Source: Anastrepha obliqua | Lineage: Eukaryota; Arthropoda; Insecta; Diptera; Tephritidae | Assembly: GCF_027943255.1 (NCBI RefSeq) | Contig: NC_072894.1 | Coordinates: forward strand, 134,283,601 to 134,347,600 | Direction of reading: 5' to 3' | DNA length: 64,000 bases | Shown here: one piece after another, positions 20,731 to 31,931 of the stretch | Layout of the letters: each line of letters begins with the position of its first letter | Position numbering within the stretch: position 1 is the stretch's first letter | The notes under the pieces: model-generated | Told to the model about the DNA's origin: nothing | Database searches by the model: none | What the model saw: the letters and a program-made list of their open reading frames with translations, nothing else | Translations under genes and position numbers: made by a program

Positions 20731-21110
20731 TACTTCATTGCTCTTTTAGAAAGTAAAATGGATTTTTTTTTGCTTAATCAGCCACACGAGGCTGAAAAAA
20801 AGGAGTGTGCATGCAGAGTGCTTACATGCAGTAATATAGGAAGCGGTGGCTGGTAATCGTAAATACTTATGATTATAGGTTCAACTGGGCTCATTTCATC
20901 TGTGTTAAATTCATTCAAAAAGTGACCTTGTTTTAGGTATTAAAGTATTGGAGCGTTTACTAGAGTGCGTAGAGTCTTGGACTGAAAACCTTGCAGAAAC
21001 TCCAAGTTTGAATGCCAAAATTGGACTCCATTAGTTCAGATTGGTTTAAGCAAAGGATAAAGCTTATTGTCCATTGATAGAGGGGATTTATAGTTTAGCC
21101 GCCAATACAT
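20731..21110. other. Unassigned non-coding stretch
   Basis: I see no gene or recognised repeat between the tandem duplication and the jockey-like RT fragment. Confidence 0.35.
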
Positions 21111-21114
21111 TAAC

Positions 21115-21446
21115 CCTACGGCTTTCCGTTTATTTAAACCGTTTATCCAAATGAATGCCTCGCTATTTGTCGGTATCACATTTCGGGATTGAGGTAAGCT
21201 TTAAGTTGATTTGGCGGCAGGAGGTTCTTTCTCCTTGTGGTAAAGGTTGCATGTGAAGATTTATTTTTGTTCACTTTTAAGCGCCAGCTCCTAGAAGAGA
21301 CTTCTGTGGGATCTACTACTCTCGTCATAAAAGCAGTATCATCGGCAACAGTACAGGCTAGAAAAGCATTTGTGGGTGGCGAATCGTGTGTAAAAATTAG
21401 GTATAGGATTGGCCCTAATATGCTGCCTGGTGTGGCACCAGCTTAA
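21115..21446 (-). pseudogene. Jockey-like LINE RT palm fragment
   Basis: One minus-strand frame from 21446 has no ATG at its start, but it contains an RT palm: AGATPGSILGPILYLIFTHD, then CTVADDTAFM with the ADD catalytic pair, then RSWRLKVNKNKSSHATFTTR. After a stop it continues with GIHLDKR near 21130. The order PGS.LGP, ADD, K.N..K and GI.LD matches jockey-clade RTs. The rest of the element is absent. Confidence 0.85.
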
Positions 21447-21795
21447 TTCGTTGAAATTTGGAGAATTCGGTATTTTACATAGAACAGTCGTTAGTTTAGA
21501 TACGATTAAAGGAGCAAATAGATATTTAGCAGTAATTTTTTTCTCTTTTAAAGTGTAGACCTTGGGGGTCATACTTGGCCGAAACCTTATGATATGTACA
21601 AGAAAACTGCTGAACAAATTTGTTTTTGGTCGAGCGCGGTTTGTATATTTTTACAAAGTTAAAAAAGAAACGTTAAAACAAAAAGTTCCACAGGTATGAA
21701 AATTTTCCCTTTATGTTGCAAGATATATACTATAAATTGTTTTTTTTTTTAATCATTTCTTATGACCTCTTCTCCTTAATTGGCACGATAACCGC

Positions 21796-22540
21796 TTACG
21801 CGATTTTGGCAGAGTTTAACAAAGCGCGCCAGTCGATTCTTTCTCGTGCTAACCGGCGCCAATTGGACACACCAAGTGAAGCCAAGTCCTTCTCCACCTG
21901 ATCTTTCCAACGCAGAGGAGGCCGCCCTCTTCCTCTACTACCATCAGCTGGTACCGCATCGAGTACTTTCAAGGCCGGAGCGTTTGTATCCATTCGGACG
22001 ACATGACCCAGCCAACGAAGCCGCTGGATCTTTATTCGCTGCGCTATGTCTATGTCGTCGTAAAGCTCATACAGCTCATCGTTCCATCGCCTGCAATATG
22101 CGCCGTTACCAACGTGCAAAGGTCCAAAAATCTTACGCAGAATCTTTCTCTCGAACACTCCAAGCGTCGCTTCATCGGATGTTGTCATCGTCCAAGCTTC
22201 TGCGCCATACGTTAGGACGGGCATGATGAGAGTCTTGTATAGTGTTAGTTTTGTTTGTCGAGAGAGGACTTTACTGTTCAGTTGCCAACTTAGTCCAAAG
22301 TAGCACTTGTTGGCAAGAGAGATTCTTCGTTGGATTTCAAGGCTGACATTGTTATCGGTGTTAATGCTGGTTCCTAAATACACGAAGTCTTTTACAACCT
22401 CGAAATTATAACTGTCTACAGTGAAGAGAGGAGGTACTTCGTTTTGTCCTCGTTCACCACCAAACCCATTCGCTTTGCCTCTTTATCCAGTTTGGAGAAG
22501 GCAGAACTAACGGCGCGGTTGTTAAGACCGATGATGTCAA
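21796..22540 (-). pseudogene. RTE-like RT, C-terminal part
   Basis: This is the part after the catalytic palm: a degraded region with LNNRAVSS and FSKLDKEAKRMG-like words near 22530-22460, then YLGTSINTDNNVSLEIQRRI, PVLTYGAEAWTM, KILRKIFGPL, IQRLRWLGHVVRMD, GRGRPPLRWKDQVEKDL and NWRRLARERIDWRALL. It ends with a stop at 21796. An A-rich frame change near 22384-22440 separates the first words from the 195-residue frame. Confidence 0.85.
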
Positions 22541-22990
22541 TATCGGATTGGGCAGAGCACACTTAAATTCCAATCGGCAGGCATGCTTTCATCCGACCAT
22601 ATTTTGCATAGAAGCTGATGCATGCACCTTACCAGCTCCTCGCCGCCATGTTTCAATAGCTCAGCCGGCAGTCCGTCGGCGCCCACGGCTTTGTTGTTCT
22701 TTAGCCGCGTTATTGCTATTCTCACCTCGTCATGGTCGGGTAGCGGAACGTCAATTCCGTCGTCGTCAATTGGGGTATTGGGATCTTCAAATTCTCTGTG
22801 ACATGCGCAGCTGTCACCGTTTGACAGGTTCGAGAAGTATTCGGTCCATAATTTAAGATTGCTCTGGATGTCAGTCACCAGTTCGCCGTCTTTGTTCTTA
22901 CAGGAAAACGGCCCGGTCTTAAAACCTTCTGTAAGCCGCCGAACTTTCTGATAGAATTTTCGGGCGTTGTTCCTGTTGGTCAGCATCTCA
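22541..22990 (-). pseudogene. RTE-like RT, N-terminal part
   Basis: The frame includes NNARKFYQKVRRLTEGFKTG, LWTEYFSNL, ADGLPAELLKHGG, KIWSDESMPADWN and LSVLCPI, after which it breaks. The copy at 3887-4530 continues with HKKGD and more of the RT fingers, so this copy lost everything from there to beyond the FADD-type motif. Both catalytic Asp motifs are gone. Confidence 0.88.
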
Positions 22991-23327
22991 AGCTCCTCAC
23001 ACTCACGTATTTAGGCCTCTCGTTTCGTGTTTCGGATAATACGTCTCTCTTCCTTTTTAGCTCTCGGTAGCGATCCCACATAGCTCGCGTTGCGTCCGAT
23101 CGCAGCGTGGCTCTATAGGCGGCATCCTTTCTTTCTGCGGCAGCATGACATTCCTCGTAGTACCAATTGTTTTTTCGGGCTCGCCGGAATCCGATTTCTT
23201 CTTCGGCGGCGGTACGTAGAGAATGAGAAATGTTGGTCCATTGTTCGTGGATGCCGGTTTTTTGGGCAGTACTCTCTGAGAGCAGGAGTGAGAGTCGAGT
23301 GGCGAATCTTCTGGCTGTCTGTTGTGA

Positions 23328-24209
23328 TTACAGCTTTTCGATGTCGAACATTCTTTGCGTAGGTAGATGCACGTTTTTTGCTGCACAGAGGCGGGTGCGC
23401 AGTTTGGCTGCAACAAGGTAATGATCCGAGTCAATGTTGGGTCCTCGGATCGAACGTACATCTAATACACTAGAAGCGTGTCTTCCATCTATCACAACAT
23501 GATCGATCTGGTTTCGCGTTTTTCGATCAGGGGACAGCCAGGTAGCTTGGTGGATTTTTTTATGCTGGAATCTGGTGCTGCAAACTATCATGTTTCGGGC
23601 GTCGGCGAAGTGGATCAGCCTCCGTCCGTTACCGGATATTTCGTTTTGAAGCCTGAATTTTCCGACTGTGTGACCAAAAATTCCCTCCTTGCCCACCCTG
23701 GCGTTGAAGTCGCCAAGCACGATTTTTATGTCGTGGCGGGGGCAGCGCTCATACGAACGTTCCAAGCGCTCATAGAAGGAATCTTTGGTCGCATCGTCCT
23801 TCTCTTCCGTCGGGGCGTGGGCGCAAATTAGCGAGATGTTAAAAAATCGCGCTTTGATGCGGATTATTGCGAGACGCTCGTCCACCGGAGTGAACGACAG
23901 TACTTGGCGACGAAGTCTCTCTCCCACAACAAATGCGACACCGAATTTGCGCTCCTTTACATGGCAGCTGTAGTAGACGTCGCAAGGTCCTATGGTTTTC
24001 TTACCTTCCCCCGTCCATCGCATCTCTTGGATGGCAGTGATGTCAGCCTTTACTCTCACGTGGACATCAACCAGCCGGGCAGAGGCACCTTCCCCATTAA
24101 GGGACCGGACATTCCAGGTGCATGCCCTCAAATCATATTCTTTATTTCGTTTCCAGGGGTCGTCATCAGTAAAGGCAGTTCTCATCCGAGGCTTTGTTGC
24201 TGTTTTCAT
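23328..24209 (-). pseudogene. RTE-like LINE APE endonuclease domain
   Basis: This 293-residue frame is the N-terminal endonuclease that nicks the DNA target in this kind of element. Visible motifs are TWNVRSLNG (Asn), AIQEMRW (Glu), GDFNARVG (Asp/Asn), a TWLSPDRKTRNQIDHV segment and DSDHYLVAAK (final Asp-His). All main catalytic residues of the APE fold appear present. The start at 24209 (MKTATKPRMRTAF) follows the 5' untranslated region directly. After the stop at 23328 the linker region continues in changed frames (EEEIGFRRARKNNWYYEECH near 23210-23150). It resembles proteins often named craniofacial development protein 2-like, which are LINE endonucleases. Confidence 0.9.
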
Positions 24210-24295
24210 TGGGGGGGCTTTTTAAGTGCCGGGTGCCAAACCCAGCGCACAACCAGCTATCCTGGAATGCTTCGCCTTCTCACGTTAGCTCACTC

Positions 24296-25287
24296 CCAAA
24301 CACATGGAACCATCATCCATTTCTTATGCCTTAGATATCTAAAAAACTTGTATATACAAATATATAAATTAAAAAAAATATTTATTTCATAAATTCATAA
24401 CGAAGAACTTGAAAGTCTCACAAACTATTTCACGGACATTCACAACGAAAAATAAATGTTCCAATATATTCCAATAGCAAAATGAGTTGCAAACGCCCTT
24501 TTCTTGTCGCGTCTGTTCGCACCTTTACTCATATCCTTTGCGCTGGCCCCTTTAACCAAACAACTGGCGGCTCTAAACGCACGCGCTTTCCATTTATTAC
24601 ATTATTTCTATTACGCCTTCTCTCGCCAGTTTCTTGTTTCTTCTCCAGTCATCCAGGCAACTGTATTATAAATACTTTTGTCAATATTATCAAAGCATCT
24701 TTTAACTTCTCGACAGCTCCTCTCTCAATTTTTCGCGCATTTGCATGCTGCCTCCCTGTCCATGAGCATCCATCGGTGTCTTCCACTTTTTTCCTTTCAT
24801 TCGCATTCAAGTTTGTTTATGTGTGCGTTCGTGCATTAAAATGCACTACATAAATAAACTTTAAGCTCACGCTGCCTGAAAAAAGTTAAAAATTACTATA
24901 TGCAGAAGAGAGTCGTTGCAAAATGCAACTCTGTCACAGGCTGTCGCAATTGCAATCAACTGCGAGTGCCACATAATCCGCGGCAAGAAAAATTGCCAAT
25001 GATTCGGTTGGGAGAAAAGTTGTTTATAATAAAAATAAAAAAAAAAGAATGGAAACAAAATTTGTTACATTGAAAAATGGGCGTGAAAACGGTTTCGCAG
25101 CAGCATACCGCAATATGCAGCCGTTGGCTGAAAATATCGCTGCGATTCGTATGTACGTTGCATGTCAATATGTTGCTAGTTTACAGTTTGATGTTTTATT
25201 TCTTTTTGAAAATAGCAACTTAACAGCTGCAGTTTCTTCCACAAAATTCGAATATGGAAATAAAAGGCGGTTTAATTTATAATAATA
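24296..25287. other. Unassigned non-coding stretch
   Basis: No gene or repeat was recognised. The frame at 24482-24853 has no motif. Confidence 0.4.
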
Positions 25288-25526
25288 CTAGCTGTTACCC
25301 GCGGCTGCGCTCGCGTTGAAGCCCTTAAATAAATATCAAAGATCATTACTTTTCAATAGGACTGAATCAATGTGATTTAGTATTTAAAAATTTCTACATA
25401 CAATGAGTTTCAAAAACTTAAAATATGCTTTATTTAATTACAACAACAAATGTTAAAATATATTTCACTGTAACAAAAATAAATAATTTTAAATTCTTAT
25501 AATTCAAAAAGATATAATGGAGAGTA

Positions 25527-26453
25527 TTAATCTAGGATATTTTTGTAGACTATGTTATAAGTTTTTCCGTCTTTTGCAAAAATGTGTAAATTCCGGGCAT
25601 TAGACACTCGCGAACATGCTACATATAGTTGACCGTGAGAGAAGCATGGCTTTTCTAAATGCACTCCCGCTACCTGCCATGTCTGCCCTTGTGCTTTGTT
25701 TATGGTAACAGCAAACCCTTTTGAATTGGAATGGAAGGTCAGTGGGAATAATTGGAATGCGACACTTTTTCCCTTACCCATACCTGTTAAAATAGTAGCA
25801 CCAAGTATATTTTGCCCCAATTTTGTTATCCGAAGCCTTGTTCCATTACATAGCAGAGGAGCATTTAGATTTCGCATAAGTATCACTGGTACATTCAATT
25901 TTAATTGAATTTTATGTGACGGTACACTCGATAGTTCAAATGAGTTTAAAAATTCCATAGGATATGAAGTACTTAGTTCCGTATCCATAATTGTATCCAT
26001 TGACAAATATTCCTTCATTTCTCCTTGCGCCTATTTTAAAATGTCAGTGTTGATCCTAGAAACTACTTCATTTTTTGGCGTTAATATTGCTCTTGCGCAC
26101 AACCACTGATAGCGATATAAGTATAACGTTCCAATTTTCAACAACATTTCTGCATAAAGTCCCGAGTCCACGTCATTATGAAGATGAACTCTCATATTCG
26201 TTTTCAGGCTGAGTTTTTCAACTTTCGACCATAAGCATGATGATTTAATACATGTTTGAATTTCATCTGCTGGTGTCCCTCTCTGAATGACTGGGAGGGT
26301 TTGTCGGAAATCACCAGCCAATAAAACTACCATTCCTTCCATTATATCTGAACTATCTCGCAAGTCCTGGATAGTCCAGTTTAAAGCTTCTATATCCTTC
26401 TTGTGAGACATTGTACTTTCATCCCACACTAAAAGCTTACATTCTCGCAGCAT
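25527..26453 (-). pseudogene. Helitron helicase domain, C-terminal part
   Basis: Two frames joined near 26030 encode the second half of a PIF1-type helicase that unwinds DNA during rolling-circle transposition. The first (26453-26031) has LLVWDESTMSHKKDIEAL (motif II), VVLLAGDFRQTLPVI (motif III) and TNMRVHL. The second (26018-25527) has GTRLRITKLG, GFAVTINKAQGQTWQVAGV (motif V) and HGQLYVACSRVSNARNL (motif VI). A stop near 26030 separates them. Confidence 0.92.
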
Positions 26454-26947
26454 CCTACCTCGCGAACTATTTTTACTGAAATTACAGAATCTTCCTGTGC
26501 CAGATTTAATGGTAATTTTAAATTAGAATATGCTGTACGGCTGCCGTTTAATAGCGTCGCGGCAATACCCGAAGAAGCTACAGCAACTGCGATTTGTTTG
26601 TCTTTTCTGACGGACATTAATAATAGGTTAAGGAAGAACGTCTTTCCGGTTCCTCCTGGTGCGTCGAGAAAGAAGAGTCCACCATTGCCGGAGTCTATTT
26701 TACGTAAAACTTGCTGGAAAACATGATTTTGCTCTGGAATTAATTGAGGGACTAGTTCTGTTACTTGATGTTGCAGTACTATAAAATCATAATCTAGCTC
26801 TCGAGCAATTTCATTATTAAAGTCATCTGTATTGTTTCGTCGAGGGCTTTGCATTCCAAAATCATTTATTTTTTTTCCAACTATTGTAAAAATCTTATTT
26901 TCGATTAAAATTAGCGTTTCATTGTAGATATCTTCATTGAAAATCAT
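26429..26947 (-). pseudogene. Helitron helicase domain, Walker A part
   Basis: The frame includes LIPEQNHVFQQVL, FFLDAPGGTGKTFFLN (Walker A motif) and IAVAVASSGIAATLL (motif Ia). It ends in a frameshift at the start of the next segment. Its upstream continuation (27170-26944) is readable only with frame changes and corresponds to the region between Rep and helicase. Confidence 0.92.
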
Positions 26948-27238
26948 ATCTGTATGTACTCGCTACAGTTGATGTAAAATATCTTCGGCCATGTATTCTT
27001 TGTACTTATCCCAAAGAGTTTGAGGATTAGAAAGACCGCAAGACGATAAAAACGTAGCGTAAAGTTCCCTGATTTTATCTGGTGATCGACATTGTACCAC
27101 TTCCTCCATAGTTTCGTCCCAATGATTATCATTTTCTAACAATCGCCGAGATTCACATGCTTCTCTGTATGTTTGACATTCCTGACCGCAGTCAGCGTGG
27201 TCTTAGGAGGAGATAAAATCCTATCTAGAAAGGTATTT

Positions 27239-28313
27239 TCATAAAAAAACACGCTGCCCGTTTTCTAAGTGTACTGCAAGATGTATAACAGAGAGATGTC
27301 TTCCATTTAATGGAAAGCCAAGCAGCCGCCATGCTGCTTTATTGCTACTGACATATCTTCCTGCCTGATAAGTTTGTACTTCATTGAGGGCCTGTACAAC
27401 ACCTTCATTACGCAGATTGAAGATCGCCTGATCGCTTCCTTTATTGATATACTTGCAAATATATTTAATCGCACGCACAGAATTGCAGGCTTCAACATTA
27501 ATGTGGGCGTTGAATAATTTACACAAAATCGGCGAATAGGGCACAACCCAGCTATTATCAAAACTCTTGATTTCCCCACTGCGAGTCCGAATGTCAACCT
27601 GTTTACCACCATCAGCAAGCGCTCTTCGTCTATATAACGGGTAACCCTTATCACTGTGAACTGTTTCTTTCATCAGTTCTCGAGGATATTTTTTTTGTAC
27701 ACTTGCCATTTTGCATGCAAGGTGATGCTGGATTGCGAGCTCCGCAGGGACCGTGAATCATGTTTTTAATAACTGTGTCATACAGATTTTTATCTTCTTC
27801 TTGATCTGAAAGTTCAGCGCTACTTATGTTGTCGATTTGATTAGGAAGTAGCTTCTGTTTTAGCCAAATTAATATGTGCACATATGACCTCGTTTCTGCC
27901 ATTCAATCGAGTACATATGGCACTGGACGTCTCCAAATACTTTTCCTTTTGTCACAACGTTAATTAATTTCTGAACCTTTAAACGAAATACGCGGGCAAC
28001 TATGTCATGTTGATCAGTGGTTTTTTGTCCAGACATAAGCTCTTGAGTTATATCCTGCCACGACGGATTACAGGTAAAAGTTACGAAGAGGTCAGGTCTT
28101 CCGTAAGTTCGTACATAAGTAAATGCGTCTTGAGTGTACTCTTGCAAATAACGAGGACTGTTCACTAAAGTGGAGGATAAAATAATCATTTTGTCAATGT
28201 CTTTAGGTCTAATATTATCATCTGCGCTAATCGCATCTTATGGATGTATATAATTTTAAGCTCGTAATTTTTTCTGGTTTAGGGAAATGTAACGAAGACG
28301 TTCGCTCTCTACT
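27239..28313 (-). pseudogene. Helitron Rep domain, frameshifted
   Basis: The Rep (HUH) nuclease domain cuts and joins one DNA strand. From 28310 the frame gives ERLRYISLNQKKLRA, a stop, then KMIILSSTLVNSPRYLQEYT, YGRPDLFVTFTCNPSWQDIT and HMYSIEWQKRG. A frameshift falls at the metal-binding HUH motif, where SYVHILIWL replaces the usual H-A-H type sequence. Next come NMIHGPCG and KKYPRELMKETV. The catalytic Tyr region is KYICKYINKGSD near 27450. The Rep is therefore inactive. Confidence 0.9.
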
Positions 28314-28317
28314 TTAA

Positions 28318-29191
28318 CCCATTAAATCCCAACCTTATATAAAACAATTTTTTTTTAATGCGTTTATAAAACGTTCATTGAAATAGTGTAATTAAGCTCC
28401 TTAAAAAAAAAACTCGAAAAAAAATCAATGAAATGCATTTTTAGGGCTGTACCCAATCGAGTACAATGGGATAATAATATTATGTATATACATTGCCTGT
28501 ATATGAAAATATGGAGTATTAAATAAAAAGACACTTTCAAAGACTTCCTTGGTTATTAGTTCGGTTAACAGTATGGAAGTTTTTGAAACATTGTCTCTCC
28601 ACGCAAAGGGCTACATTGCATAACTCGCAAATCCATCGACACTCCCTGCACCTCAGCTGATTCGATATCCTTTTGGGAAAATGGTTATATGAGGAACCAG
28701 CTATTGATGCCGTTGTCGATCGTTTTGAAGATATGTCCCGAATATTATAATTGCGTAAATAAAATCGCACAATTTCACGTTGGTATTGCAACAAGTCGCA
28801 TTGACTCTTACTTGCCATTTTATAAAGCTTCCATGCGTTTACTACGCACGAGCTTATCATTGTGGTGAAAAGAGGCCACCACCATTTCTTTCCTCTAAAC
28901 TTTATATTGTAAGTATTCAAAGCTTGGTCGTGGAGGTCAACTCCTCCCATTCTTGAGTTGTATTCCGCTATCAACTTCGGCTGATGGGCATTCACTTTGC
29001 GCCTCTCTTGTCTTGATCATCGTTTGACGGTATGTGGTCGGTAGTGGTCTTATCTTTGCCATTTTGTCGCTAAAATCTAAATTAGAGTTATCAATAAGAT
29101 GCAAAAACTGTTTAATTTCTTGAAAGCGATTTCGCGACATATTGTTGGCTATAAAAGGTGTTCTGGTATCTTCATCCAGGGTGTAAGGGAT
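28318..29191 (-). mobile_element. Deleted piggyBac-like element nested in the Helitron
   Basis: The left border is TTAA at 28314-28317 followed by CCCATTAAATCCC, matching the TTAA target and CCC-type ends of piggyBac elements. The minus-strand coding remnants run up to 29191, where the 711-bp block begins. The other end is missing. TTAA falls inside Helitron Rep coding sequence, so this element is younger than the Helitron. Confidence 0.85.
28537..29180 (-). pseudogene. piggyBac transposase, internal deletion
   Basis: The N-terminal remnant (29180-29040) has FIANNMSRNRFQEIKQFLHL and KIRPL, the start of the DDE_Tnp_1_7 domain. It is joined out of frame to the C-terminal part (28995-28537) with EYNSRMGGVDLHDQALNTYN, RGKKWWWPLFTTMI and a cysteine-rich tail (CRECRWICELCNVALC). 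The middle, with the first catalytic Asp residues, is deleted. Only the GGVDLHDQ Asp remains. Confidence 0.9.
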
Positions 29192-29896
29192 AAAAATCGA
29201 TTTTTTTTTTTTGCATGTTATTGTAGTAAAACATTTCAAAAATACCGTGTTAAAATTTTAAGTCAATCCGAGCAAAACTTTGTAAGTTATAGAGCATAAA
29301 GCCGAGCCGCCTCAAACATCTGCCGAGACGCAGCAGTTGCGCGCGTAGTCCGTTACAAACTTTAAACGCGGTTTTCTCGAACCTTTTTTTTTAAAGTGCG
29401 TAGTCATTGGCATTTGAAAACTACTCAACCGATCCTTTTGAAATTTTGCACACATATTTTACATATAAAAAACCTCGCTCCAACTTTTTTTTCGCCATTT
29501 TTTTTTTTATATTAAGATTGTTTTACACCTACAAAATGGCGGCATTTTTTCGTCAAAAATCACTTTTTACTTCAAACGACTACCAAATGGCTGAAAATGA
29601 AAATAAATCGTCAAAATAAACGTTGGGGGGAAGTTTAACTCATACTTTAACTAAATTATTCGATTTTTTTGATTTCAGATGATTCTACGCTGAGTTATGC
29701 TGACTACTGCAAAATGTATTTTTAAAAATACGTCTACGTAAATGAGCTCTCATTCGCTCATTTTGCAATATTTTTACATGAAAATTTTATCAAATATTCT
29801 TGAAATGTTACTTTATAATATGCAACAACTTTTAATAAACTGACTTGAACCGTTTCGCTACAATAAATTCATGAAAAAAGTGTTTTTTTTTTAGCG
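29192..29896 (+). mobile_element. 711-bp repeat block, copy 2
   Basis: This is a close inverted copy of 3176-3886. It begins AAAATCGATTTTT and ends TTTTTTTTTAGCGT. One flank is piggyBac coding DNA and the other is the first Helitron exon. It carries no convincing frame; the frames at 29099 and 29407 have no motif. Confidence 0.7.
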
Positions 29897-30079
29897 TTGT
29901 CTTTCTGAGCGAACTTGTGCTTGAAGAGGCGTTTCAGTTGCTCTCAAAATCCTTTGTCGCTGTGCTTGTTGTTGTTTCCTCAGCTCTGCGTGAATCGAAG
30001 ACTCGTGATTTCGTGCAACTTTTGCCGCACGGAGCCGCGACGAATTTTTGGATAGATCAGATTTCCGTTTCCGAGGCAT
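29897..30079 (-). pseudogene. Helitron protein N-terminus
   Basis: The frame starts MPRKRKSDLSKNSSRLRAA and is rich in Arg, Gln and Glu (LRKQQQAQRQRIL, ATETPLQAQVRSERQR). This basic N-terminus is typical of insect Helitron proteins. It is cut off by the 711-bp block; the next recognisable piece is at 28310. Confidence 0.8.
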
Positions 30080-30554
30080 TCTTAAAGAAGAACAGAGTAA
30101 GAATTAAAGTCAGTGGTAAGATTTAAAATAATCAAGTGACATCTAACCACAAAAATGACACCAAACCTCAAAAATCAAAATTTTATATATTTTATATAAA
30201 AATAACAGAAGAATACCAAATATTGAATCAATCTGTCATCAAGAAAAGGGTAAAATTCCAATTATTAAATTTGACCCAAGCAAACAAATAAATGAACTGG
30301 GCAAGCTAAATAAAACTGTTTAATAAAAAAACAATAAGTATAGAAAAATTTCAAACAGCTGAAATTTTGAGATTTTTTGACAAACAATTTTTTTATCATT
30401 CAAAAAAAATAATTTTTTTAAATAAGAAGTATCCTATGTTACTTCTAACACCTCCAAAAACATGTGTATAAAGTTTCATGATAATCGGTTAAGTAGTTTT
30501 GGCGTGAAAGCGTAACAAACAAACTTACATTCACATTTATGATATTAGTAGGGA

Positions 30555-31136
30555 TAGGGATTTTGGATGTAAAAAAAATCAAATTCTAATGCATAAATTT
30601 CATTATATTTTATACTGAGTATTGCCCCTAAATTGAAATTGAATTGAAATTATTTTCTTAGGCATCAAAAACTTCTTTTCCTAAAAAACCACTGACATGG
30701 ACAATTCGGCTTGTCGAAATGGTTTTGCATTTTTTCTAGATTTATCCCAGATGCCTGAAATGGCCACGTTTTAAAAAGTGGCCAAAATTAATCAGCCAAT
30801 TTTCTGCAAGAATTGTTAAGTTTTATAAAAATTTTTTTTTTTTTAATTTGTTTTGTTAGTTGTTTTTTATGTGTTTTTGTAAAAATTTTTTTGGAAATTT
30901 TTTTTTGCTTCTTTGCTAATTTTTTATATACAATTTTTTTTTATTTTTTTGTATATTTTTTATAATTTCGTTTTTTTTCTTTTATAAATTTTTAACGAAA
31001 AAAAATTTTAAATTTTTTTTTGTTAATTTTTTATAAAATAGATTTCCAAAATTTTTTTGTTAATTCTTATTAAAAAAAATTTGTTTTAGTTTTTTGTTAA
31101 TTTTTTATAAATTTTTTTTTTTTTTGTTAATTTTCT
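30555..31136. other. AT-rich low-complexity stretch
   Basis: Long T and A runs dominate 30825-31135, with repeated GTTAATTTTTTATAAA-like words. I see no gene. Confidence 0.6.
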
Positions 31137-31930
31137 AAAAGGTGGTTAAGTTTTAAGAGCCAGTGTTGATTTTGAATAAAATACAATTTTTTTAGAAAAT
31201 TATTATTATTTCTCTTTATTATGATAATACTGGTATAGCTCAATTACGTATGGAACAAAATATTGGCCAAATGGCCGCCGCGGCCTCGGCGGCACACCTC
31301 CATCCGATGGTCCAAATTTTCGATGACGCTGAGGCATAATTGAGATTCTATGACGTTAATGTGCCAAACTATCTCATCCTTTGGCTCTTGAATTGTGGCT
31401 GGCTTATCGACGTACACCTTTTCTTTCAAATAACCCCAAAGAAAGAAGTCCAACGGTGTGAAATTACGTGATCTTGGCGGCCAATTGACATCGCGGCGAC
31501 GTGAGATTGTTCGGCCATCAAATTTTTCGCGCAAAAGAGCCATTATTTTGTTAGCTGATGATGCCGCCGGCCCATAAACCGCACCAAACAGTCACTCTTT
31601 GTAGGTGCATGGGTTTTTCGGCAATCACTCTTGGATTATCATTCGCCCAAATGCGGCAATTCTGCTTATTGACGAATCCACTGAGGTGAAAATATGCCTC
31701 ATCACTGAAGATGACTTTCTTCACGAAGTGCGCGATATGCATTTTGATTTGAACGCCCGTTCTCATAATAAACCTGAAGAACTTTAACGCGTTGCTCGAT
31801 TGTGTATGATTCCATGATTCAAATTAAGTTAGTCTGGAATTGAAAAATGTTAAATGAAATGCAGAAAAAAAATTGACGTTTAGGTGTGGTTTACATTCAA
31901 CATCGGCCCTTAAAGTTTAACCACCCTTTA
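31137..31930 (-). mobile_element. Internally deleted DD41D-like mariner
   Basis: The ends are inverted repeats: AAAGGTGGTTAAGTTTTAAG on the left; the reverse complement of the right is AAAGGGTGGTTAAACTTTAAG minus small differences. On the minus strand 31811 starts MESYTIEQRVKVLQVYYENG, which jumps after ALREE to KVIFSDEAYFHLSGFVNKQN (first Asp) and VTVWCGLWAGGIIS. It then jumps again to MALLREKFDGRTISRR, with NFTPLDFFLWGYLKEKVYV (third Asp) and a C-terminal CRRGRGGHLANILFHT. Two internal deletions removed the region around the second Asp. The C-terminal motif set is complete and clean. Confidence 0.9.
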
Positions 31931-31931
31931 C

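Larger units (their letters stand above)
21768..24295 (-). mobile_element. RTE-like APE-type LINE with deleted RT core
   Basis: The minus-strand element has a 5' untranslated region (24295-24210; related to 34110-34215), an endonuclease (24209-23328), a linker (23327-22990), the RT N-terminal half (22986-22545), a deletion junction near 22540, and the RT C-terminal part (22540-21796). Its 3' end is near 21768 and has the same end sequence as 3120-3175. Intact RTE-like elements encode one protein with endonuclease then RT. The clade name is an inference from domain order and the RWLGHVVRM...GRP C-terminus. Confidence 0.85.
25288..30554 (-). mobile_element. Helitron with both ends, internally rearranged
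   Basis: On the minus strand the element begins TCCCTACTAATATCA at 30554 and ends AACAGCTAG at 25288. A CG-rich potential hairpin (CGCGAGCGCAGCCGCGG) lies a few bases before the end. The 5' TC, 3' CTAG and insertion between A (30555 side) and T (25287 side) are Helitron hallmarks. It encodes Rep and PIF1-like helicase segments, all on the minus strand. Between 29897 and 28313 the Helitron is replaced by a deleted piggyBac and the 711-bp block, and about 400 codons of its own protein are lost. Confidence 0.92.

Noticed and set aside
21846..22226. 126-codon plus-strand frame
   Set aside because: It is a shadow of the RTE-like RT C-terminal part on the minus strand.
25696..25908. Plus-strand frame inside the Helitron helicase
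   Set aside because: It is a shadow of the minus-strand helicase coding sequence.
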